A stretch of 64,000 nucleotides of DNA from Collybiopsis luxurians FD-317 M1 (taxonomy: Eukaryota; Basidiomycota; Agaricomycetes; Agaricales; Omphalotaceae). The translations under genes and the position numbers were made by a program. The stretch covers positions 113,798-177,797 of the forward strand of contig KN834849.1 in NCBI GenBank assembly GCA_000827265.1. Direction: 5' to 3'. The notes beneath the pieces are model-generated. The model ran no database searches and was not told the DNA's origin. It saw nothing but the letters and a program-made list of their open reading frames with translations. Positions 33,933 to 51,428 of this stretch are shown here, piece after piece; the stretch's first letter is position 1, and each line of letters opens with the position of its first letter.

Positions 33933-36489
33933 TCAACCGACATCCATCTGATCATCCCTCGCCTTCCCTTTGCCTTTACCGTACGTTGACTGTACATTTC
34001 CATTCAAATGGATTTTCAATCCGCTTCCGGCAGAAAGGGTGGTAACATTTGAATTGGAAGTCGTCGTTGTCGGTGTCGGTGTTGAGTTCAAATTCGTATT
34101 CGCTGCTGAAGTTGTTGTCGTCACCGTCATGGTGGCTGGTTTCATCTGGTTCTGCATGTCCGCTCGCTCCCGCTCTGCCTCACTTCGTTCCCACTGCCGC
34201 ATGATCTTATCCACCTCCTCCTCAATACCTTTAAAGATGCTTTCTTTGGGAAAGCCAATTAGCCGTCCGCGACGCGGTCGTTCCCTCGAGTCTACGCGCC
34301 AATTGGAAGTTGAGCTACCGTTAATGTTGAGACCTGATCCATCGCCTACGTCGTCGTCGTCGTCGTCGTCTACATCCATCGAGTCTAACGGACCCTCCTT
34401 CTCGTCCAAAAGCGCTTCACCTAGCTTGACCCAATTTCTCCTAGTCTGCACCAACTGCTTGAGGGTGTCGCTGACAACCAATCTGTTATCCTCATCAGGG
34501 CCAAGACCAAGAGCGGCTGGGCATGGAGGGAGTGGTGGAGGCTCAGAAGATGCGTTATTGGACCCATTGAGACCGTTGACCGAAACACCGTCCTCAGGCT
34601 TAATCTTCTTCTTCCTCCCTAATTTTGGTGCCTCCTTCTGCGTTTTCTGAAGCCTCTGGAGCTTAGTATACACATTGAGGATGTTTTTGTCGATAGTATC
34701 CCTTAGCTCGAGGTATTCCGCCCAGCCTACCCTGTCCTTTGCTATCTCGGCATAACGCGCTCTGCGCAGACGATTCGCGGCTGAGACGCGTCGGAGCTCG
34801 GCTTGGTTGATGCGAAGCGCAGAAGATATGGGATCATCAGTTTTACCGCTGTAGTCGATCTGCTGGGAACCGACGTGACCGCTTGCACTCGGTAGCAGTC
34901 CGTGCCAGCGCATGGTATCTCCAATCCGTCGTTCTAGATCTGCAACGGTGAGTTTTTCCTTTCTACTCGCTGCAGCACCACTGCCGCCAGGACGTCCTTC
35001 CATCGCATCTTCGGCCGCTTTGACACCTTTCCATGTCGAATGGCTCTCGGGCATGGGCAGAAGTGAGGATATCAGCCGTTCTGTGAGAGGACCATGTCCA
35101 AGATGTTCTGTCTGAGTATCGGACTCTGCAAGTGTGGATGGGTCAAAGGAGGGATTGGGCGCTACTGCGTAAGGATTGGGCGGTGGTTCGCTTTCTAAAC
35201 AAGCTGCTGACTGAAGTGTTGCGTGGGTGGCGGACGTGGCCGGCTCATTCAAACGATCTTGCTCCTCCCACACCTCTAGATAATGCCTGCCCAGCTTAGG
35301 GATCACAAACGGTTCTATGTCATCTCCTGTCCATTCCAAAAACCCAATATCTTCTTCCTTGATATTCTTCAAGTAAGGCTCGACACTGGAATAGAAAGTA
35401 GCGACCGCTACTTGAGGGGGAGCTTTACCAATCTTGCTGAAATCTTCTGTGACAAGTGTTGGGTGTGAAGGCGCAGGAACGGGTGGCGGTTGAATGGGTG
35501 GGCGAGGCGGGAGAACTTGGAGCGATATTGGGACAGTAAAATCTATACCAGTATGGGACTGAGAGGAATTCTATCAAGATCAAATGTATAAACTAGGATG
35601 TCAGAGATATAACACGGGATCGACGACGGGGCATACCTTGGATACAGAAGAAGAGGATATCGACTTTGCTGCTTTGGGGGCGGGGGGAACAGAAATTGAA
35701 TGGGTAGATATCGGAGTACTGCCTTTATGTATTCGAGGAGCAGTTTCGGCTGCAAGAGCAACAAGGAAGATATGAGAGGAGAAACCAGAGTTTAATCCAT
35801 AATCCATACCCATTTCTATATCACTATCTTCCAGCATATCTCTCTTGCGTTTCTTCTTCTTCTTCTTTTCAGGATCTACCGACGACCGTGAGGATGAAGG
35901 CGCGCCGGAATTGGAGTTTAGTGGATGTGATGACATGCGTTGTTTGGTGGAACCCATCGAGCTGGAAGAGAGCGTTGACGCCAAAGGCTTGCTATCATCA
36001 GCAGAATCGGGCATGGGTGTCACTGAGACTGCATTTTGGGTTCGAGAGCGTAGAATCATGAAGAGAGGCATAGCAAATGAAGAGACAGAATGTATAAATC
36101 AGAGCCAGATTAATTTCCATGGCCGAGGTTGAAGCAAAGATCAATGGAGCAGAACAATGGAGAAATGCAGTCGTTAATGATCAAAGCAGGGAAAAACCAG
36201 GTAATGAGGACTGACAATCGCGTTCCCTTTTGACCTTTTCCTTGACTTCCCTTTCTTTACCTTTCTTGGCTTTTTCCTTCATCCTTTTCATGCCTTCGTC
36301 CAAGACCTTCATATCTTCTCCAGCCCGTCTTGCCTTTTCAAGAGTTCTGGTCTTTAGATTCTTCAGCTCCGCCTGAAGTGCCTCAAGTTCCTCAATTGGT
36401 GGAACAGCTCCATCGTTTGTACTTTTGAACAAGGAGGACCTAAGTGGAGTCGGAAGGGGATATGAAGTGAATGGCTTCGATGTGGCCAT
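33933..36489 (-). CDS. NGG1: SAGA complex subunit ADA3/NGG1
   Basis: Minus-strand gene from ATG 36489 (MATSKPFTSYPLPTPLRSSL) to stop at 33933. Exon 1 codes a coiled coil (IEELEALQAELKNLKTRTLE) and a Lys/Glu-rich helix; middle exons are Ser/Pro-rich and include a basic nuclear signal (EKKKKKKRKRDMLED). The conserved Ada3 region is in the long last exon (479 codons): KEEDIGFLEWTGDDIEPFVI, LTVADLERRIGDTMRWHGLL and DPISSALRINQAELRRVSA, ARYAEIAKDRVGWAEYLELR. It is part of the SAGA/ADA histone acetyltransferase module with Gcn5 and Ada2. A run of Asp (DDDDDDD, from a GTC microsatellite near 34349) and a Thr/Asn-rich tail are low-complexity. The intron between exons 1 and 2 (about 190 bp, 36030-36217) is longer than usual and its exact acceptor is unsure. 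Confidence 0.85.
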
Positions 36490-37057
36490 TGTGAAGCCAG
36501 GTTGATTGGCAGAAATGTAATTTCTCAAATTTCGAAAACGATGGCTCGGAAATGAGATAATCCAATGAACCTTAAACCTTCAGATACTGAGAACAAAGGA
36601 AGTCGGTCTCCACGACGACCGGGAGGCGTTGGATACAGATACCGTGGAGAGCGCGAGATGGAGGTCGAGAGTAATGAGAAACGCTTTGACAAGCCATCGG
36701 TAATCACGCTTATGTTACCTTCCCACGGGCCAAAGCGACTATCAGCAACTCGTTTTGTCGTCCGAGAGCATTACAAGTCCTCCATTAAGTCTACAGCATA
36801 CGGTGTTTGGGTATAAATATCCAGCTAGACTGAAGCAAAGAATATATTATCTTGGTTTGATTGCTACTTGGCTTTGAATCAACAATCTTTCTTACGTGTC
36901 ATGCAAAATTTTGAATCGTAAGACAAGCTTTTAATACCGAATTTGAGTTTGCTTCGAGAGACTCAGACTGCACAGACTGCACAGCCGGCGCCGCGGTTGA
37001 CGCTAATGGGAGCATTAGATGATAGTATATATATTTTGTGTTGCCGTACGAAAACAT
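36490..37057. other. Intergenic between ADA3 and tRNA-Arg
   Basis: This holds the ADA3 promoter and the upstream region of tRNA-Arg. A short direct repeat (cagactgcacagactgcaca) lies near 36967-36986. No gene seen. Confidence 0.4.
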
Positions 37058-37156
37058 GGCCGCCTGGCGAAATGGCATCGCGTCTGACTACGATTATATA
37101 ACCCATTGATGATGTAATCAATCAGGAGATTGCAGGTTCGACCCCTGCGGTGGTCA
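37058..37156 (+). tRNA. tRNA-Arg (anticodon ACG), with 27-nt intron
   Basis: Acceptor GGCCGCC (37058-37064) pairs with GGTGGTC (37149-37155) through two G-U pairs; discriminator A. D arm GCG...CGC; anticodon stem TCTGA/TCAGG; loop CT-ACG-A, then a 27-nt insert, then A. T arm GCAGG-TTCGACC-CCTGC. A TTTT run follows directly as terminator. Confidence 0.88.
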
Positions 37157-37294
37157 TTTTGCATTATCTTTTTAAGAATTGAAAAGATTCGCTGCGTGAA
37201 GTTCAAGCGACAGTATTATACCGACTAAAAATTTTTTTTTGACAGGAGGGGTGGTGTCACGCTCGATCGAATATTGGGCGCTAAATCTCCTTAG

Positions 37295-39112
37295 ATGTTT
37301 TCTTCTCCCCTTCGTCGCCGTTGTGTTTCCTTTTTCTCAACATGTCCAACTGCTCGTAGCAATCGACCCATCTATCGAGATTCGGAAGAAAATACGGAAG
37401 ACTATCAGAGAAGACGGAAAACAGAATGGAAGCGGAGACAAGGAGTGAGTTTTTGCCCAACTATTCCCTTGGCGTACTATAATAATACATTTAGGGTCAA
37501 ACTTTCCTAGACCATTTGATTGTTAATATACGAGGAGGTTAGGATTCTCGCCGATTATCCCATGCATCGAATATGACGCAAAATTTCCGTAGGCAAAGGT
37601 GGAAACGGCTGCGCTGCTTTTCACCGCGAAAAATTCCTTCCATTTGGTCCCCCTTCAGGTGGAAATGGCGGACGAGGAGGCGATGTTTACATCCTCCCCA
37701 CTTCTGAATTGACGACGCTGTCCTCTGTCGCCAGACGCATCCGGGGTGAAAACGGCGGGAATGGACAAGGGACCTGGCAAAATGGCAAAAATGGTGCTCC
37801 ATTGGTTCTTCGAGTACCCATGGGGACAATAGTACGCGAACTTCCTCGAGACGACCCACGAAGAACTAAAGACGAATGGGAAGCAGAAGCAGAGTCATTA
37901 GAGGGACTGGATACATCAGAGAAACAAGCCAAGATGAGGGAAAAACGCTGGGTGCATTATCCCAGATATAGTGAATCCAATGTGGAAAGAGACACGTTCA
38001 AAGAAGCGGAGCAGATGTTGTACAAGCAGGAAAGGGAACGACGATATGCTAGGCGGAGAAGGGAACTTGAACAGCCGATATATTTGGATCTGGACAAGGA
38101 AGTTCAAGCTGAGGATGATCCAAATCTTCCTCTTGGACTTCCGAAGAAGGAGGCATTGGGTCACCTTATTGCTTCAGGCGGTCAAGGAGGACTAGGCAAT
38201 CCCCATTTTCTAACTCAGGAAAATCGGTCTCCAAAATTCGCTACTCGGGGTCAAGAGGGCGAACGGATAACACTTTCTTTGGAACTGAAACTCTTGGCTG
38301 ATATTGGTCTCGTTGGTGTGCCCAACGCAGGGAAGAGTACTCTCTTGCGTGCTCTTACAGGCGGTCGAGCTAAGACCGAAGTTGCTGGATATGCCTTTAC
38401 CACACTCAACCCTGTTGTCGGCGTCGTACGCGTCGCAGCTGATGGCTCTTTTGAGGGCGGTCTCTCCGAAGGCATAGTCCACGAAGAGACCGAGATAGAA
38501 GAAGCACAAATCAAGGCAAAAATGGAAGAGGGTGCATTTGCTAATGCGTTAACACGGAATCAGCAAGCGCATACCGCTGCACTCGACCGAGGCTATGGCA
38601 CAGGTCATCTTTTCGATATCGTGGAACGTTTTCGTTTCACAATCGCCGATAACCCAGGTCTCATTTCTAAAGCGTCTGAAAATGTCGGATTGGGTCACTC
38701 ATTTCTACGCTCTATGGAACGATCTCTCGCTCTTGTGTACGTTGTGGATCTTTCTGGGCCAGCTCCGTGGGATGAGATTGCTGTTCTGCGAGACGAACTG
38801 GAACAGTATCTTCCAGGGATGAGCCAAAAGGCTCGCATGGTAATTGCTAACAAGGCAGATCTATTTGGTGAAGATGGTGATTCTTCTTCGGTCGAGGAAG
38901 CAAAACTCAAACTCAAACGATTAGAAGAGTTTGTGGAGAAGGAGTTGACGATGGTGGATGAGGAAGGAAATCAGCGTCGTTTGGACGTCGTGCCTATTTC
39001 TGCGAAATTCAGCCAGAATTTGAATAAGGTCGTCAGATTGATGCAGGGCTATGTTGTTGAAGCAAGGGACTCACAGCGAACGGTAGATAGTTATTACAAT
39101 AAATCTGTATAA
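37295..39112 (+). CDS. MTG2: Mitochondrial Obg-family GTPase
   Basis: Three exons (37295-37444, 37495-37537, 37593-39112) give 570 residues. The N-terminus MFSSPLRRRCVSFFSTCPT is a good mitochondrial presequence. The Obg glycine-rich fold follows (GQTFLDHLIVNIRGGKGGNG, then SGGNGGRGGDVYIL and RGENGGNGQGTWQNG). The G domain has G1 VGVPNAGKST, G3 ADNPG, G4 NKADLF and a G5-like PISA. Obg GTPases assemble the large ribosomal subunit; yeast Mtg2 does this in mitochondria. Two insertions are notable: a charged stretch (residues about 110-160) inside the Obg fold and about 60 residues between the switch I region and G3 (including EEAQIKAKMEEGAFANAL). Exon 2 is only 43 bp. MCM4 starts 134 bp downstream on the same strand. 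Confidence 0.92.
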
Positions 39113-39246
39113 TAATACTTTACATCTGCCTTTTTTACACCCAACTACAGATCCATCTTTTCACGTGATGAGAAATTTGTAACAGGATCTGTGACAGAGC
39201 GCGATCCGTCACGCGCTTTTCTCTTTAGGTTTTGTTCGTCGCGACC
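39113..39246 (+). promoter_or_regulatory. Very short MTG2-MCM4 spacer
   Basis: The whole MCM4 promoter and the MTG2 3' end fit in 134 bp. It contains tcacgcgctttt near 39208-39220, close to the MCB element (ACGCGT) that drives G1/S replication genes in yeasts; that role is inferred. Confidence 0.4.
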
Positions 39247-42599
<3,353 letters not shown>

Positions 42600-42799
42600 A
42601 GTGTGTCGTGTATTTCTTCTAATGTTGCCTCCAGCTTGTATACCACTATGTAAAAGTTCTCAGATATACATGTCGTATTACCGTGTAATATACAAAAAAA
42701 TCCTATGGAAACACGGGGTAGGAGGGTATTTATAATGCAAGAAAATAGACAATATAACAGCCCGAAGTCCACGAGAATAGGGGGGCCTCGCGCCTTTGA

Positions 42800-45661
<2,862 letters not shown>

Positions 45662-46383
45662 GCCTGTAAGTTGAGAGAAGGTTGAGCAGATAATAAAAGA
45701 AAAAGAAAAGAAAAAAGTCGACCTATTAGAAGCCATTTGTTCACCAGCTGAAGATGAACCAGCCAGGGAGAGAGGTAGTAGGGTAAAAGGATGAGGTCAA
45801 CCTGCCGACTCTGAAAGCCCGTTCGGTCCGTTTCTAGCTGTTCCACGTGGTTCACGAGCGCTTATCAGATCACTGCATCGCCTGCTATCACAAACATATC
45901 AAAGCTGTTGATACTCGGTAAGCAAGGCAAGGTAAGTCCTACAGCTTCAATAACTCACATATTTAAAAGGTATGCTTTCTTGTACAGCGAGTACTGGCTC
46001 CACCCTGCATTACAACTTTGAGGAGACTCGCTCAAGGTGTTACTTACAGCCATGAGTCTCCACTTCAGCTCAGCTTCACCTACAGGGCAAACGCACTGCA
46101 GCAATCTGTGGCATTTTTAGCACTTTGTAATTATGACCTTGTAAGTACAGAAGGAGTCATGAATGATCCCACTTTTTATTGTCCGGGATTATAATAAGCA
46201 TTTGGCCAACGGGATGCATGAAGCCCACGGGCCACCAACCTACACGGTCCAAGGACTAATTAACCACGCACAAAAGTGGCTGAAAGTCATGCCTAGGTTT
46301 ATAACTCGTAATTCAACTTCGTTCTTTCTGAGCTCCTGCGAAACCCCTCCCCGGTCTTCTATCCGCAAAGGTGAACTTCCGAT
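45662..46383. other. Divergent promoter region of RSP5 and the RasGEF gene
   Basis: About 720 bp between the two start codons. No gene motif seen; an A-rich run (aaaagaaaaagaaaag near 45696-45715) lies close to the RSP5 start. Confidence 0.4.
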
Positions 46384-49296
46384 ATGAAATCATCCTCCAC
46401 CTCCACCTCCAGGTCCAACGCATCACTCAAATCCAAATACAAGGCCACAGCAGGAACTGTGGTCGCGCTTCCCACCCCCCCTCGAACGCTAAAAAGCAGC
46501 TCTCACTCCCGCTCTGAATCTGTCTCCTCGATTGATACAAGCAAAGCAGACTTTTTGCCTTGCTCTGAAACATCTTCACGGTCGCAATACGACCTCTACA
46601 ACCGCTATCCATCGCTTACTCGCTGTGTCACACCGATTCGTAAACTTCGAGGGTCAATTGATGTCTCCTCCGCTCGTTCGCTTGCTCGAGTCCTCCTTTC
46701 TGGTGTTGCGGACGTTATCCACGTCATTGAGGTCGCTGAGCATATAAAGAATGATCAACAGTTTCAGGAGAATGTACAGGCTGTTTCTTTCATGATCCAG
46801 GAATTAAAGAAGCAAATTGAGAGGCTGGAAGATGTGGAGGAGTCACGGAGTAAAGCTGCTGTGGTCAGAACAGTCGACATTGTGGAACTTACTTTGGCTG
46901 CTCTGGAACGCTTTCTCAATCTTACGGAGAGACTGGTCAAGCCTCTTCCCAGTTTACCTGTGGATACAAGCCGTCGAAGCAAGCGTGCCACTCAAGGACC
47001 CGATCCCTCGTCTGCGCGAAAATCCCTAGCCCAGATCACCTCGGAAGTCCTCAAGGAGACCCCGGATGAATCCTCTTCCAGTGTCGCTCCTGACACTGCG
47101 TCTACCAGCTCGGCGTCTACCTCGCGAACCGCTACTATCCTTGCTATTCTCCATAAAGCTCGCGAGAACGGCCTGGGATCCCTGTTCAGAAGCAACAGCG
47201 ACATTATTAGGGAGGTAAGCATTCTAGAGAAAGACGCGGACGACGCAGAGGCATTACCGCAATATGCTCCGAGACACTCCGCTCTTTACTATCCCGTCGA
47301 TCCTTTGAACCCAAACGTCGACATCCAGCTCCCACCCATGTCGGAAGACTCGATGAACATCGTGATGAGCCACGACAGCACACACATCATCAAATCCTCT
47401 CCAACAGCAATCATCCGCCTACTCACATCCAAAGACGCGATCCAAGACCCAACTCTCATCCACTGGTTCTTCACTTCTTTCCGCTATGTCCTTCTCCCGA
47501 GCGAAGTTCTCGATCTCCTCATCCGACGCTTCAACGAATCAATGCCCTACGAACCGATGACCCACCAACAGATACGAGTGTGGTGTAACAACCAGCACAG
47601 GATCGTTCGTCCTCGCGTCATCAGCGTTCTCATTCGCTGGATCACGCAGTACTGGAACCCTCCCTATGACGACGTCTGCGTTTTGAACGACATGCAGGAC
47701 TTTGTATTGAAGCAAGTGGCAGCTTCACTCCTCCCCGAGAAACTCGGTATCGCATTTGCACAGGCCATCAAGGGTGTTCGTATCGACGGTCTGACCCGCA
47801 CTAAATGGCTACAAAACCGCTTCAAGAGCAGCTCGAATCTCCACCTGGCTAGTACCCCCTTTGCTTTCGATTCTGGTAGCGGGAATAAATTCCCTCTAGC
47901 CTCGTTCGACAGCCCCGCTGGACACAAAGCGCTGGCGAATCAGCTCACTTCATTGGAGATCGAACTTTTCGAGCACTTGCCTACCCAGGCTCTCATTCGT
48001 TCGTGGCTCAAAGACAAGACCAAGCCTTGCGAGGAACGGATGAGAAAGAATCTTTCCGAGATCAAGAAGCGCCACAAAGCCCTCGGAAAGGATCTTACAA
48101 GGTTACTCCAGCAGGCTGACGGGTCCTCGAACCGTGTCTTGGTTGAGACTCTGATGTCTCAGCAGGTGGATCTTCTCAAAGAATCCGATCGTCTCGCGTC
48201 GAAGATTCACGCTTACCAAGTTACCGAAAGGGAAATCGCCAGGTCGAAACTCGCTGCGGAGCATGCAGCAACAGCGGTCAAGACCTTTGACCGCTCCCTC
48301 AGCATGTTCGTGCTACATACCATCATCTTGGACTCCAAAAATCTTGACGGTATAGCACAAGCCATCAATTTCTGGTTAAACGTTTGCATTGTGAGTTTCC
48401 ATTAACGTCTCGTTTGACCGAGATTTATTTATTTTCAGGCGTGTCTGGAAATGAACAACATGAACTGTGCTTGGACGATTTATTGGGCGTCCACCTACTC
48501 AACTGTTGTCGGGCGTCTCTTCGACATCCTCCCTGTGAGTGTATGCGGGGTGATCGTGAACCTTCCGTTACTTACCTGTAATGAAACAGTCTTGGGAAGG
48601 TTCAGAAACACAAAAGATGTACAACAAGCTGACCGCTTTATTCAACCATGATCTGAAGAAAGTCGATGAACTACCTGAGTCTGTCGCATCTATACCTCGT
48701 TTCCGTACGCTATTCTCAGCTTCAGTTGCTATCTTCCTCCAGCTCATTCGTTTTCATGCCTAGAATACCTGTCCAGAAACGTCACGCATATCGCAGAGAC
48801 CTCGAGCGACCTCATGACGGATAACAATATCCATACTAACAACCTGCGCGTCCTGGGGAAGACCATCTCTGGTACGCACTAAGTTTTTTTTTTTTTCGGT
48901 GTCCGTCTTTCACTTATCCTCTCCATTAGCGATCGAAGCATCGCGTCTCTATGTCTTACCCGAAGATGGTGCAGTGCAGTGCCTCCTTCGAAACCATGTT
49001 GCGAAATTTAATGTCATCAACGAAACGGCACATATGCAATGGTTCACGAAACGAAGGTATAAATCAATTTGCTCCTATTCATTTTCGGACTTTGATCGCT
49101 GACAACTGCGTATAGTGAGGAACTTAAGCCACCGAAGGCAAGGAGAACTGCCACCAACGGGTCTGCTACTGCCAGTCTCAAAAGCGTGCCGTCCTTGTCC
49201 CCTCCACCAAGCCCTAAATCCGAAGTCGGGGAAATCCTGTTCATCGCGGCTGAAACAATACCGCCAATTACACCTTCTCCCTTGTTACAGTCTTGA
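46384..49296 (+). CDS. RasGEF (CDC25-domain) protein
   Basis: Six exons (46384-48390, 48439-48534, 48590-48704, 48764-48871, 48930-49056, 49116-49296) give 877 residues. The N-terminal third is Ser-rich and likely disordered. A RasGEF N-terminal (REM) domain is seen near residues 305-440 (LIHWFFTSFRYVLLPSEVLD, RVISVLIRWITQYWNPPYDD). The CDC25-type catalytic domain begins about residue 515 (LTSLEIELFEHLPTQALIRS) and resumes at SLSMFVLHTIILDSKNLDGI, AINFWLNVCI and CLEMNNMNCAWTIYWASTYS. Between these lies a charged coiled-coil insert (LSEIKKRHKALGKDLTRLLQ ... AYQVTEREIARSKLAAEHAA), unusual for a GEF. The family catalyses GDP-GTP exchange on Ras/Rap/Ral GTPases, but the divergence leaves activity and partner open. 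The C-terminus is Pro/Ser-rich (PSLSPPPSPKS). Confidence 0.8.
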
Positions 49297-49597
49297 TATT
49301 CAGCCCCCAGTCGCTCTTTCCGTGCTTTCTTGTCATAAACCAGTCCACTCTTTCCTTCAGTATACACCGCCCAAATCGACCATTCCTTTATTTTTATAGA
49401 TATTTACTGAAACACTCACAATTACTTATCCCTGTAGCCATAGCTTGCATCTCTCATTACATCTTGTGTACAATCTCGTCGTAGAACCGAATCGAAATTT
49501 TTTGAAATTTTCATCCCAATGCTGGCAAAAAGCATAGCGGCGCATAACATACTCATGTACTGCAGTGGTAAACATAGATATCGCATACTACGTCAAT
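49297..49597. other. Convergent 3' spacer
   Basis: This lies between the 3' ends of the RasGEF gene (+) and RPL17 (-). It is T- and C-rich and no gene is seen. Confidence 0.4.
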
Positions 49598-50445
49598 TTA
49601 TGCCCGGCCAGCCTCAATACGCTTCCTTGCTATTTGCCGTCTGTTGAGACCAACTAGTGCGTTGGGTTTGTCGGTGCTCTTCTCAACTTCCTCCTCAGAG
49701 GCAGCGAGGATGATCTCAACGTGGCATGGGTGTCCCTGGTAGGGATTGATACGACCGTGGGCACGGTATGTGCGACGGCGAGTTTTCTTTTGAAAAGGAT
49801 CAATTTTCAAGTATTCAGCGAGGGGGGAAATTTAACATACAGGAGCCTGCTGCACGACGATGTTTTTGATGACAAGGTCCTCGACGTCAATGTTTTTGGC
49901 ATCGGCATTGGATTCAGCGTTCTTTAGCAGACGAACGATGAATTTGACAGATTTTTCAGGCCAGCGACCTGGAGAGATTACAGCATTAGCAACACTGAGA
50001 GCGGCCGACGGAAAATAACGCGCGCACCTTGAGTTGCACCAAACTGTTTTGCCTGACTTGCACGTCCAACACCACCTGAGAATCGTCTGAAAGGAATGAC
50101 CTGCTTATGTTCCGAGACATTGTTGAGATAGGCGTAAGCCTTTGTGAGTTTAAGCCCTATCCAAGATGCCCATCAGAACCTTCTTGTTACAACCAACGAT
50201 TGCAAGATTTCTTCACCAGTTAGTGCAGCCGCGACTTCCCGCATGTTCTTGAAGTGTGTGCGCAGGTATTCACCCCGAGCACGGGAAGCTTGAAGTGACC
50301 AAAGTGTAAGTTCAAAATTTAGGCCTGGCTATTGAAGTTATCACATACTCTTTTCTGGGTTCGTTGCAACGGCGGCGGCGGCGTAACGGACTGCATAGAG
50401 TCAGCATCGAGATCATCTTACAGTAGACGGGCATAACGCACCCAT
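49598..50445 (-). CDS. RPL17: 60S ribosomal protein L17 (uL22)
   Basis: Minus-strand gene with many introns. Exon 1 has only four coding bases (ATGG, 50445-50442); splicing to the next exon gives [15 protein letters not shown], the universal start of eukaryotic L17. Further exons carry the middle part ([59 protein letters not shown]), and the last gives [20 protein letters not shown] and ends [15 protein letters not shown]. uL22 lines the polypeptide exit tunnel of the large ribosomal subunit. Length matches the family (about 185 residues). Intron-rich structure is normal for basidiomycete ribosomal genes. Confidence 0.93.
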
Positions 50446-51428
50446 CTTGAGGTTTCTTGGTTTTCTTGCGTGCGATGCGCCTGAGCACTAACGTTGTAGG
50501 GAGAAATTCTTTCGTGAGAAAACGATATAGTTGCACGGGACCAGGCGCTACTGCCTTACACGTGACTGGATCCCACGCCGGATTGATTTTTTGCTCTTTT
50601 TTTTAACTTAAGCCGGCGAAGGAACGTCGAATATCCAGCTGTGGACGATTGCCAAGTTCATTGAAAAGGACTATACGCCTTGATGGCTTTCTTCGTGTTA
50701 ATTGTTGTCAATATCCTGAATTCTCATTTTCCTGCATATACTTCGTTTCAATGCTGTTTCGAATGCGCCATTCCGCAGTAGAACTCCAGTGCAGGTGGCT
50801 CTTTGTGAGAGGTATCAATAGATTTGCGTCAATACGCTTTACCAAAGAAGGTCCTCATAGGTGTCTCTATGTTGTTCGCCTCTAATGCCGAATACAAATC
50901 CGCAGTACTTATTCCTACCAGTTCCGTCCTCCTGTCGCATCTCATTTTCTCAATTGACTTGTAAGTTTTTGAGGCATCAAACAACTATGATGACAAGATT
51001 GCTCTCCTGGTTCAAACCATTACCATGCTCACCTCAGGTTAGAGTGGAAAACCTTCAGTGTAACTCAGCGAAAGTTAGCACCTCCATGTAGTTTGTATTG
51101 GTAAAATACGGGGTAGGTGTCTAAGAATTCGCACTCTGCCTTGAAGCCCTTTCGCCGTCTCAAACAACTCGTACTAGCAAGTATAGTCCTGTATTCTCCC
51201 ACCCGAACGTAGTCAAATTACTGCCTCAGATCCTCAGGCGATAGTTGCCTATCAATATTTCTTCGAAAAGTCATAATAATTTATCAAACAAACTTGGATG
51301 AATACATGCAGAACAATGGATCGTTACTGAGTACTCGAAGGCTTGAATCATATATTTAACCTATATATATATATATTACTACAAAACTGCTGCTCAGACA
51401 TCTCGGCTTCAATCTACTCTGCGTTGAA
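50446..51428. other. Intergenic between RPL17 and GH131 gene
   Basis: About 1 kb without a recognisable gene. A short AT microsatellite (atatatatatatat) lies at about 51362-51375. Confidence 0.4.

Noticed and set aside
34345..34368. GTC microsatellite in ADA3 as a possible regulatory repeat
   Set aside because: It simply encodes an Asp run in a disordered region of Ada3.
33970..34650. Long + strand open frame inside ADA3
   Set aside because: It is the reverse of the low-complexity Ada3 coding sequence; hydrophobic Val/Ser composition is a shadow of Asp/Thr/Asn codons.
50649..50885. Small open frame upstream of RPL17
   Set aside because: No motif, signal or spliced extension; length is within chance for intergenic DNA.
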